DNA from: Variovorax sp. E3 | GTDB taxonomy: Bacteria > Pseudomonadota > Gammaproteobacteria > Burkholderiales > Burkholderiaceae_C | NCBI RefSeq assembly: GCF_016082275.1 | Contig: NZ_MOWM01000054.1 | Span: forward strand, 1 to 44,027 | Reading direction: 5' to 3' | DNA: 44,027 bases | Shown here: positions 8,364-14,868 of the stretch, piece after piece | Layout: every line of letters starts with the position of its first letter | Position numbering within the stretch: position 1 is the stretch's first letter | Notes under the pieces: generated by a model | Seen by the model: only the letters and a program-made list of their open reading frames with translations | Database searches by the model: none | What the model was told of the DNA's origin: nothing | Translations under genes and position numbers: made by a program

Positions 8364-8906
8364 ATGGAAACGTTGAAGCCCAAGCGTCTGGGACACATGG
8401 TCCTCATGGTCCGGGACATTCAAAAATCATGCAGCTTCTACACGCAGGTGCTGGGCCTGCAGGTGTCGGACTGGATCGGTGACAAGATGGTCTTCCTGCG
8501 CGCGGGCACGGACCATCACGATCTGGCGCTCGCGGAGTTGCCCGTGGACTCGCCCGACCGCGACGACCTGCCGCGGTACTCGCGCCCGGGGCTCGAGCAC
8601 TTCTCCTACCTGGTCGAGAGTGAGGAGGAAATCGAGCGCTCGGTCCGGGTGCTGCAGCAGCACGGCATCGAGATCGTGCGAGGCATCGGTCGGCACGGCC
8701 CCGGCAACAACCTGTTCCTCGTCTTCAAGGATCCGGATGGCAACAACGTCGAGGTCTACTGCGAGATGACGCAGATTCCGCAGGACGGCCAGCACAAGGC
8801 GCAGGTCTGGGAGCGCAACCTGGAATCGTTCGACCAGCACCGGCTCGAGCGCTTCGTGGTTCCGCCTCCGCCGCATCTGGTTGCTTCCAAGACGCAAAAA
8901 CCGTAG
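8364..8906 (+). CDS. VOC-family protein, possible extradiol dioxygenase
   Basis: A 180-residue vicinal-oxygen-chelate protein with two beta-alpha-beta-beta-beta modules. Candidate metal ligands are the His of LGHMVLMVRD near residue 11, the His of GLEHFSYLV near 76, and the Glu of NVEVYCEM near 131. This is the His-His-Glu arrangement of class I extradiol dioxygenases and glyoxalases. The 40-residue C-terminal tail (QHKAQVWERNLESFDQHRLE) is a feature of catechol-dioxygenase-like single-domain members. A strong AAGGAG site precedes the ATG at 8364. It ends the tctC-FAH unit and is followed by a strong terminator. A role in ring cleavage upstream of the FAH enzyme is a reasonable inference, not shown. 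Confidence 0.85.
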   Translation: METLKPKRLGHMVLMVRDIQKSCSFYTQVLGLQVSDWIGDKMVFLRAGTDHHDLALAELPVDSPDRDDLPRYSRPGLEHFSYLVESEEEIERSVRVLQQHGIEIVRGIGRHGPGNNLFLVFKDPDGNNVEVYCEMTQIPQDGQHKAQVWERNLESFDQHRLERFVVPPPPHLVASKTQKP

Positions 8907-8920
8907 ACCCGCGGAACAAA

Positions 8921-8958
8921 AGAAAGGAGGCGCTGCCGCAAGGCAGCGCCTCCTTTTT
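8921..8958. terminator. Strong bidirectional intrinsic terminator
   Basis: GGAGGCGCTGCC (8926-8937) pairs perfectly over 12 bp with GGCAGCGCCTCC (8942-8953) around a GCAA tetraloop. AAA before and TTTTT after (8954-8958) give a U-tract for the plus strand and a shorter one for the minus strand. It sits in the 56-base gap between two convergent units (VOC and D-2-hydroxyacid dehydrogenase) and serves both. Confidence 0.93.
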
Positions 8959-8962
8959 GCAT

Positions 8963-9928
8963 CTACGCCTGCGCGGCGTGGCGCGGCGCGCCTGCCGCCA
9001 ATTGCGACAACAGCGGCCGTCCCGTGAACCAGGCGTCGAGATTGGCCATCAACGCATCTCTTTGCGCCAGTTGTGCCGTGGGCGACCGGCCCGCGATGTG
9101 CGGAGTGATCAGCACATTGTCCAGGCCGATGAGTTGCGCCGGCACCTGCGGCTCCGTCTCGAGAACGTCCAGGCCGGCGCCGGCGATGGTGCGGGCTTGC
9201 AGTGCCGCCACCAGGTCGTCCGTGCACACGACCGACCCGCGCGCCACGTTGACGACATAGCCCTCGGGGCCAAGGGCATCGAGCACCGGCTTGTCGACGA
9301 TGTGGCGGGTCGAGGCCCCACCGGGGCAGGCCGCGACGAGAAAGTCGCTTTGCCGCGCCAGCTCGGTCAGCGCGGGGACATGCACGCCGTGCGCGTGCGG
9401 CTTGGCGCCGCGATCGAAGTACAGCACCTGCATGTCGAACGCGGCCGCGCGCCGTGCGATGGCGTGCCCGACCCTGCCCATGCCGATGATGCCCACCGTG
9501 CTGCCGTTCAGCGTGGGCCGAACGGCGCGCGACAGAGGCCACCGGCCGTCGCCGACGGCCTTCGTGAGCGGGGCGTAGCCACGGCTGAGCGCCAGCATGA
9601 AGCCCAGCGCATGGTCGGCGACCGTCTCGCCGTTCGTGTCCGGCGCATTGGCGACGGCGATGCCCCTGGCGCCAGCGGCGACCAGGTCGATGTTTTCATG
9701 GCCGACGCCGAACGAGCAGACCAGCTGCAAGGCCGTGAGCCGCGCCATGCAGGCGCCGGGCAAACCGGTCGTTCCGTTGGTGACCACGGCCGTGACGCCG
9801 TGTCGCGCGGCCTCGCCGATCACGGCCTCGGTGGGGCCCTCGGGACAGTAGTGAAGAACGTATGCGCACGACAGGGCGTCGCGGGTCTCCGCCGGCAGCG
9901 GGATGAGGGCCAGAACATGGCGATCCAT
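8963..9928 (-). CDS. D-2-hydroxyacid dehydrogenase, NAD(P)-binding
   Basis: A 321-residue cytosolic oxidoreductase of the GyaR/hydroxypyruvate reductase type. The Rossmann motif GIIGMGRVG (about residues 146-154) binds the nucleotide. The catalytic residues are in place: Arg230 in NVARGS, Glu259 in LETEP and His277 in TPHIAG. The Asp-Arg pair YFDRGAK after the second strand (near 171-173) suggests a preference for NADP, as in plant-type HPR2 enzymes, though this is a weak indicator. It follows the small VOC gene by 18 bases on the minus strand and shares its GGTATACC promoter. It likely interconverts a 2-oxoacid and a D-2-hydroxyacid in the catabolic route. Confidence 0.9.
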   Translation of the reverse strand: MDRHVLALIPLPAETRDALSCAYVLHYCPEGPTEAVIGEAARHGVTAVVTNGTTGLPGACMARLTALQLVCSFGVGHENIDLVAAGARGIAVANAPDTNGETVADHALGFMLALSRGYAPLTKAVGDGRWPLSRAVRPTLNGSTVGIIGMGRVGHAIARRAAAFDMQVLYFDRGAKPHAHGVHVPALTELARQSDFLVAACPGGASTRHIVDKPVLDALGPEGYVVNVARGSVVCTDDLVAALQARTIAGAGLDVLETEPQVPAQLIGLDNVLITPHIAGRSPTAQLAQRDALMANLDAWFTGRPLLSQLAAGAPRHAAQA

Positions 9929-9946
9929 TGCCTCGTGCCCCCGGAA

Positions 9947-10374
9947 CTATGCCGCAGCCGCCGAAGACGGCGGGACAGGCGCGACCTCCTTGGTCGCGCC
10001 TTTCCAGCCGGACTCGGTGATGTCGAAGACGATGCCGTCGGGCGTGCGGTACTTGACCTCATAGAACACGTTGGGGTCGGTCTCCTTGCGCCCGGTGAGG
10101 TAGGTACCTCCGGCCGCTTTCACGCGCGCTTCGGCGGCCTCCAGGTTGTCGACCCACATGCCGAAGTGGATGACGCCGCGTACATCCTTCAGTCCGGCGT
10201 AGCCGGAACGGTCTCGTCCTTGAAGTTCAGCAACGCCACATTCATCACGCCGTCGGTCATGTACCAGCCGCGCATCGCGCGCCCCGCGCGCGTCATGCCG
10301 AATGCCTGCTCGAAGAACTGCGCCGCCTGCTCGGGGTCGCTGACGGAGAGCGCGATGTGCCTCAACTTTTCCAT
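9947..10374 (-). CDS. Small VOC/glyoxalase-family protein (apparent 1-base frameshift)
   Basis: A single-domain VOC protein of about 142 residues after repair. The first part, MEKLRHIALSV to NFKDETVP, reaches a TGA at once, while GLKDVRGVIHFGMWVDN and the rest are in another frame. One extra C on the plus strand near 10203 (GGC rather than GC on the minus strand) joins them as VPGYAGLKDV. Likely metal ligands are His6, the His of VIHFG, and the Glu of DITESG. Members include glyoxalase I, epimerases and resistance proteins; the substrate here is unknown. It is the first gene of the minus-strand unit with the dehydrogenase, 59 bases downstream of a perfect GGTATACC palindrome. Confidence 0.78.
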
Positions 10375-11474
10375 GTCGAAAATCCTTTTCTAGAGACTAT
10401 TGGAACGACGGAATAGTACATCAGCAACAACATTTGGTATACCAAACTTGTTCTTGGTGTTCTTTCTAGCCAGAGAGATGGGAACGACGAGAGAAAGCCG
10501 CGCAAATACCCCCACGCCAGGGGGCGAGACCGAGGCCGGAAGGCAAGGAGGCAGGAAGAGAAAGGAGGACCGAGCGGCGGCGCGTCGTGCCGCTGGCAAT
10601 CAAAAAAAAGCGCAAGAACGAAGCAGCCCGCTGGCGTGGGGCTGCGAGACACGGCCTTGGCTGCCGTGCCTGAGCGGTTATGCAGAACCGGTTTTTTCCG
10701 GGGCTTGGTCGTGGCCGTCGCTCGCCCACCGCCCGGTGCCTTGGGCTTCTTCGCGGCGGCCACCGCGGTCTTCTCGCGCCGCGGCTGGGAAGCCGCCTCG
10801 TGGGCGGGATCAGCCGCCGACGAGGCGCCGGCCTCCGACGCCTGGCGCAAGGCGCGCAGTGCCGCATTGCCCAGGTGGGCGTTGTGCGCGCGCATGGCCA
10901 GGTAGGCCGCCTCGCCGTGACCTCCCACGATCGCATCCACGATCGCATCGTGAGAGGCGTGCGATGTGACGAGCCTGTCGTTCTCGGCGGGGTGATATTG
11001 CCGGTAGGGGCTCAGACGCTCGCGGATGTCTCCCACCATCTGGGCCAGCACCTTGTTGTGGGAACCTTCCAGGATCAAGCGATGAAACTCGCGGTTGGCT
11101 TCGAGATAACCGTCGAGGTCTTCGTTGCCCACGAACTCCTTGGCGCGCTGGTGGATGTACACCAGTTCGGTTTTCTCCATGGTCGTCATCGATTCTGCGG
11201 CGAGCCTGGCGCACAGCGCCTCCAGTTCGCAGTCGGCGTGAAGGATCTCCGAGAGTTCCTTCACACCGATCTGCATGACGACCACGCCCCGCATGGGAAG
11301 AATCTGGGTGAGCCCGCGGGCGGCCAACTGGCGCAGGGCTTCGCGCACCGGCGTGCGCGACACCTCGAACTTCTCCGCCAACTGGCGCTCGTCCAGTCGC
11401 ATGCCCGGCGGGAAGTTCCCGCTGATGATCTGTTCGGAAATCAGCGACTGCACCCTGGCAGAAATAGTTGTCAT
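10362..11474 (-). CDS. GntR-family regulator, FCD (FadR) subfamily
   Basis: The likely master repressor of this cluster. The N-terminal winged helix (residues 1-70) carries RLDERQLAEKFEVSRTPVRE, the GntR signature. The C-terminal FCD domain (about 80-210) has the metal/ligand residues in DGYLEANREFHRLI and the His of SHASHDAIVDAI. Start ATG 11474 is chosen over a GTG at 11489. A basic Lys/Ala/Pro tail follows residue 225. As read, the frame runs on to 10362, past a hairpin and the operator and into the next gene. One extra base in the A6 run at 10692-10697 would give KPRKKTGSA and a stop at 10678, so the true protein is probably about 265 residues. It lies between the two strongest GGTATACC palindromes. 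Confidence 0.85.
   Translation of the reverse strand: MTTISARVQSLISEQIISGNFPPGMRLDERQLAEKFEVSRTPVREALRQLAARGLTQILPMRGVVVMQIGVKELSEILHADCELEALCARLAAESMTTMEKTELVYIHQRAKEFVGNEDLDGYLEANREFHRLILEGSHNKVLAQMVGDIRERLSPYRQYHPAENDRLVTSHASHDAIVDAIVGGHGEAAYLAMRAHNAHLGNAALRALRQASEAGASSAADPAHEAASQPRREKTAVAAAKKPKAPGGGRATATTKPRKKPVLHNRSGTAAKAVSRSPTPAGCFVLALFFDCQRHDAPPLGPPFSSCLLAFRPRSRPLAWGYLRGFLSSFPSLWLERTPRTSLVYQMLLLMYYSVVPIVSRKGFSTWKS
10433..10446. promoter_or_regulatory. GGTATACC operator-like site, small VOC/dehydrogenase promoter
   Basis: A perfect 14-bp palindrome TTTGGTATACCAAA lies 59 bases upstream of the small VOC gene. It is identical to the site at 11554-11567. Confidence 0.72.
10602..10645 (-). 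terminator. Probable terminator of the GntR gene
   Basis: On the minus strand GCAGCCC and GGGCTGC (10639-10645 with 10623-10629) form a 7-bp stem with a 9-base loop. A T-rich stretch follows, ending in eight T residues (10609-10602). The 13-base gap before the T-run is longer than ideal. Its position suits a GntR gene that ends at 10678. Confidence 0.5.
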
Positions 11475-11553
11475 TGTTCTTCCGCGCACATTTTTGGAGC
11501 GGCCATCTTAGCGCCTGGCGTTGCGCGATACACGGTGGTGGAACAATCTGACA

Positions 11554-11567
11554 TTTGGTATACCAAA
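11554..11567. promoter_or_regulatory. GGTATACC operator-like site, hydrolase-dapA-ridA-rutE promoter and gntR
   Basis: A perfect 14-bp palindrome TTTGGTATACCAAA lies in the 118-base divergent gap, 25 bases upstream of the hydrolase start and 79 bases upstream of the GntR start. It could serve both control of the four-gene unit and autoregulation. Confidence 0.72.
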
Positions 11568-11592
11568 AAATGAACTGGTGTATTATTTGTCG

Positions 11593-12516
11593 ATGACAAA
11601 CGCTGAACCTTTGCTCGCAAGCCCCCGGTCGGACACCGAGGCGCTGCTCGAGGAGATCGGCCCGAAATGGGCCTCGGACATCAACAAGCACCGCGACCTC
11701 GTGATCGCGCACTACACGCCGAAGGTCCGGCACGCGGCCGACGACGGCGTGGCCATTGCGCGGGACCTTGCCTACGGCGCCGCGCCGCGCCAGACGCTGG
11801 ACGTGCATTTCGACGCGTCCTGGCGGCCGAACACCCGTGACGTGGTGGTGTTCCTGCACGGCGGTGCATTCGTTCGCGGCAAGAAGAGCGTGAACGGACA
11901 GGTCTACGACAACGTCGCGCACTGGTTCGCGCGCCGGGGCATCGTCGGCGTGAATGTGGAATATCGGCTGGCGCCCGCGGCGGCGTACCCGGCCGGCGCG
12001 CAAGACGCCCTGCACGCGTTTCGCTGGGTGCAGGACAACATCGCCCGTTACGGCGGGCGGGCCGACCGCATCTTCCTCATGGGGCACTCCGCCGGCGGGT
12101 GCCATGTGGCCAGCGCGATCTTCGATCCCGCGTGCGAGCGCATCGCCGACCAGGCGCTGGCCGGCGCGATCCTGGTCAGCGCGCGCCTGCGCGCGGACAC
12201 CCTGCCCGACAACCCGAACGCCGAAGGCGTGCGCGCCTATTTCGGCGCGGACCCGTCGCTGTACGAGGCGCGCTCGCCGATCAGCCATGTCCATACCAGC
12301 AACGTTGCGCTGCTGGTCGCGGTGGCGCAGTACGAGAACCCGCACCTGGACACCTACGGCGAGGCGTTCTACCGCCGTGCCCAGGCGCTGCCGCGCACGG
12401 CACTGACGCGCTTCGTTCGACTGGAGCGCCACAACCACACATCGATCGTGGCGCATTTCAACAGCGGCGAAGACACGCTGGGCCAGGCGATCACGCGCTT
12501 CATGGCGGACGCCTGA
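11593..12516 (+). CDS. Alpha/beta hydrolase (HSL/kynurenine-formamidase-like esterase)
   Basis: A 307-residue cytosolic hydrolase. HGGAF (89-93) forms the oxyanion hole, NVEYRLAPAAAYPAG (121-135) is the signature of the hormone-sensitive-lipase/BD-FAE/kynurenine formamidase group, and GHSAGG places the nucleophile at Ser166. The catalytic His is probably in RHNHTS near the C-terminus. ATG 11593 is chosen as the first codon after the operator; no good ribosome site precedes it. It heads a four-gene unit with the DapA-like, RidA and RutE-like genes. It may release an acid from an ester, lactone or formamide in the pathway. It lacks the HGLGGS type of motif of RutD, so this is not a standard Rut set. 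Confidence 0.88.
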   Translation: MTNAEPLLASPRSDTEALLEEIGPKWASDINKHRDLVIAHYTPKVRHAADDGVAIARDLAYGAAPRQTLDVHFDASWRPNTRDVVVFLHGGAFVRGKKSVNGQVYDNVAHWFARRGIVGVNVEYRLAPAAAYPAGAQDALHAFRWVQDNIARYGGRADRIFLMGHSAGGCHVASAIFDPACERIADQALAGAILVSARLRADTLPDNPNAEGVRAYFGADPSLYEARSPISHVHTSNVALLVAVAQYENPHLDTYGEAFYRRAQALPRTALTRFVRLERHNHTSIVAHFNSGEDTLGQAITRFMADA

Positions 12517-12554
12517 AGTCTCGTTCCTCATTTTCTTTTCATCACGAGGTATTC

Positions 12555-13463
12555 ATGAGCCCCACCCGAAGCGCCGAAGTTTTCGCGCCCGCGCTGACCC
12601 CCTTTCACGCAGACCTGAGCGTGAACCGGTCGGCATTCATCGGTTTCTGTCGATGGCTGGTCTCGCAGCGTGTCGGCCTGGCCGTGTTCGGCACCAACAG
12701 CGAAGCCAATTCGTTGTCGGTGGCCGAGAAGATCGATCTGCTCGAAGCCCTGGTCGAGGCCGGCATCTCCCCGGCCAAATTGCTGCCGGGCGTCGGCCTG
12801 TGCGCGCTTGCCGACACCATCGTGCTCACGAAGAAGGCGGTCGAGCTGGGGTGCGCCGGCACGCTCACCTTGCCGCCGTTCTATTTCAAGCCGGCCCACG
12901 ACGACGGGCTGTTTGCCTACTACTCGCAAATCATCCAGGCGGTCGGCTCGGACCGCCTGAAGATCTACCTGTATCACATTCCCCAGTTCACGGGCGTGGG
13001 CATCACCCATGCATTGATCGAGCGGCTCATCAAGGCGTATCCGCGGACCGTCGTCGGTATCAAGGACAGCTCGGGCGACTGGGCCAATACAGAAAGCATG
13101 CTGCGATCGTTCCCCGGTTTCAGCGTCTTCCCGGCCTCGGAATCCCTGCTCGAGAAAGCCCTGCCCCTGGGCGCCGCCGGCTGCATTTCCGCGACGGCCA
13201 ACGTCCAGCCGCGAACCATCGTGAACGCCATCGAGCATTGGGGGTCGCACGAGTTCGCGGGCCTGCAGGCCGAGGCGAACGCGGTTCGTTCGCTGTTCCA
13301 GCGGCATCCGATGATTCCAGCGCTCAAGTACGTGGTCGGGGAAGCGATGGGCGACCGGACCTGGCGCAACGTGCGGCCGCCGCTTTGCCCTGCGGGCGAC
13401 GAGTGGGCTGGCACGCTGGCCCGTGAGTTGGCTGCGCTGAACTTCTCGATGGCCGCGTCATGA
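12555..13463 (+). CDS. DapA-like dihydrodipicolinate synthase family lyase
   Basis: A 302-residue (beta/alpha)8 class I aldolase of the DHDPS/N-acetylneuraminate lyase family. The Schiff-base lysine is Lys170 in VVGIKDSSGD, and the catalytic Tyr140 is in YLYHIPQ. The carboxylate-binding loop reads GTNSE (46-50) instead of the usual GTTGE, so the second Thr of the DapA catalytic triad is replaced. This and the location argue against lysine biosynthesis. Relatives split or dehydrate 2-oxo acids, including ring-cleavage intermediates such as hydratase-aldolases. A GAGGT ribosome site precedes the ATG at 12555. The stop overlaps the RidA start by four bases (ATGA), indicating coupling. Confidence 0.88.
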   Translation: MSPTRSAEVFAPALTPFHADLSVNRSAFIGFCRWLVSQRVGLAVFGTNSEANSLSVAEKIDLLEALVEAGISPAKLLPGVGLCALADTIVLTKKAVELGCAGTLTLPPFYFKPAHDDGLFAYYSQIIQAVGSDRLKIYLYHIPQFTGVGITHALIERLIKAYPRTVVGIKDSSGDWANTESMLRSFPGFSVFPASESLLEKALPLGAAGCISATANVQPRTIVNAIEHWGSHEFAGLQAEANAVRSLFQRHPMIPALKYVVGEAMGDRTWRNVRPPLCPAGDEWAGTLARELAALNFSMAAS

Positions 13464-13918
13464 CGGCCACCGAAAGCGCGTGCGCCTTGCCGCCGCCCCT
13501 GGGGAAGTACCCGCGTTTTCGACGCGCGGGCGACTTCGTCTACATCTCGGGCGTGAGCGCCCGCATGCCGGATGGCTCGATCGACGGGGTCATCGTCGAG
13601 GGGGACGCGGTTCGCCACGACGTGGCCGTCCAGACCCGGCGGGTCATGCACAACGTGGCGCAGGCGCTCCAATCGAGCGGCGCGACGCTGGCGGACTGCA
13701 TCGACATCACGGCCTTCCTGACCCGCGCGGAAGACTTCGATGCGTTCAACCGGGTCTACGGCGAATGTGTGGCCACACCGGCGCCGACGCGCACCACGGT
13801 CGTCGTTCGCGGACTGCCGCACCCCGACATGGTCGTCGAGATCAAGGCCGTGGCATGGCTGCGGCCATCGGCATCGAGCGACGCCGCGCCGGCTCGCGAG
13901 GTCGATCATGCTGGATGA
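13460..13918 (+). CDS. RidA-family protein, 2-aminomuconate deaminase-like
   Basis: A 152-residue protein of the RidA/YjgF/UK114 fold, which forms trimers and hydrolyses enamines and imines. The opening LGKYPRFRRAGDFVYISGVS and the closing segment TRTTVVVRGLPHPDMVVEI with its conserved Arg are very like AmnD/NbaF 2-aminomuconate deaminases of 2-aminophenol and 3-hydroxyanthranilate breakdown. A RutC-like aminoacrylate role is an alternative, given the RutE-like neighbour. It overlaps the DapA-like gene by four bases and the next gene by eleven. This is the strongest hint that the substrate of the cluster contains nitrogen. Confidence 0.87.
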   Translation: MTATESACALPPPLGKYPRFRRAGDFVYISGVSARMPDGSIDGVIVEGDAVRHDVAVQTRRVMHNVAQALQSSGATLADCIDITAFLTRAEDFDAFNRVYGECVATPAPTRTTVVVRGLPHPDMVVEIKAVAWLRPSASSDAAPAREVDHAG

Positions 13919-14492
13919 AGACGCACTGAAAAGGTTGTTCCTGGAGGCGCGAAGCCAGAACGGATTTCTGGACAAGCCGGTCGACGAGGCGATGCTGACG
14001 GCACTCTACGAGCTGATGAAGTTCGGCCCGACCAGCGTCAACTGCAGCCCGCTGCGCGTGATCTTCCTGGTCTCGCCGGAAGCGAAGAAGACGCTGCTGC
14101 CCGCGCTGAGTCCCGGCAACGTCGGCAAGGCGATGTCCGCCCCCGTGGTCGCGGTGCTCGGCCATGACCTGCACTTCTTTCGCCATGCGGCCCGACTGTT
14201 TCCGCACCGGCCGGGCGTGTTCGACGGCTTCGCCGCCGATCCCGCACTGGCCGAGACCACGGCCTTTCGCAACGGGACCCTGCAAGCCGCCTATCTGATG
14301 ATCGCGGCGCGCGCGCTCGGTCTCGATTGCGGGCCCATGTCCGGCTTCGACGAAGCCGCGGTCAACCGGCTGTTCTTCCCCGAGGGGGACGTGCGGGTCA
14401 ATTTCCTGTGCAACCTGGGCTACGGCGACACGGGCAAGATTTTCCCGAGGCTTCCGAGGCTCTCGTTTCCGAACGTCTGCGCAATCCGCTAG
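13908..14492 (+). CDS. Nitroreductase-family malonic semialdehyde reductase (RutE/HadB-like)
   Basis: A 194-residue flavin enzyme of the nitroreductase superfamily. MKFGPTSVNCSPLRVIFL, ETTAFRNGTLQAAYLMIA and ALGLDCGPMSGFD closely follow E. coli RutE, which reduces malonic semialdehyde to 3-hydroxypropionate at the end of pyrimidine degradation. There are no rutA, rutB, rutF or rutG genes nearby, so the protein is more likely recruited to reduce a toxic semialdehyde or quinone formed by this cluster. It is the last gene of the unit and overlaps ridA by 11 bases. Sequence relationship to RutE is clear; the substrate is inferred. Confidence 0.87.
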   Translation: MLDEDALKRLFLEARSQNGFLDKPVDEAMLTALYELMKFGPTSVNCSPLRVIFLVSPEAKKTLLPALSPGNVGKAMSAPVVAVLGHDLHFFRHAARLFPHRPGVFDGFAADPALAETTAFRNGTLQAAYLMIAARALGLDCGPMSGFDEAAVNRLFFPEGDVRVNFLCNLGYGDTGKIFPRLPRLSFPNVCAIR

Positions 14493-14868
14493 CGGGCGCC
14501 GTCGTGCATGCGCACGACAGGCGACGGATGAACAGGTGAGCTGGAGGCTCGACGCCGGCAGGCTATTTGAACCCGTGGATCCCGCTGCGCGCCGCGGCCG
14601 TCGTCTTCAGGCGCAGGCCGCCACACCCGTCCACGATAATGTGCTCCCCAGGCTTGGGCAGCTTTGCTGCGCGCGCGTCGAATGGCATGCGTCGACTTCC
14701 ACGGCGTAACTTTCCTCATGACCGGTTCGCCGCCTCGGCGGAACACCGAACCATCACGCAGCCCAAAAAGCGACGCCGAAGCCTCCAGTGCATTGAAGTT
14801 TGAAGACGTGCGATGACCAAGACCGAAACCGCCAGGAATTCACTTTCCCCAATGGGATCAACGATTTA
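14493..14868. other. Intergenic gap before mutS with one hairpin
   Basis: A 376-base gap. A perfect 7-bp hairpin, GTCGTGC (14501-14507) and GCACGAC (14512-14518) with an ATGC loop, lies 8 bases after the rutE-like stop and may help termination, although no T-run follows. I see no convincing gene in the remainder; short open frames on both strands have Arg-rich shadow composition. The mutS promoter is presumably near its right end. Confidence 0.4.

Noticed and set aside
11593..14492. A Rut pyrimidine-degradation operon
   Set aside because: RidA-like and RutE-like genes are present, but rutA, rutB, rutF and rutG are not, and the hydrolase is not of the RutD type.
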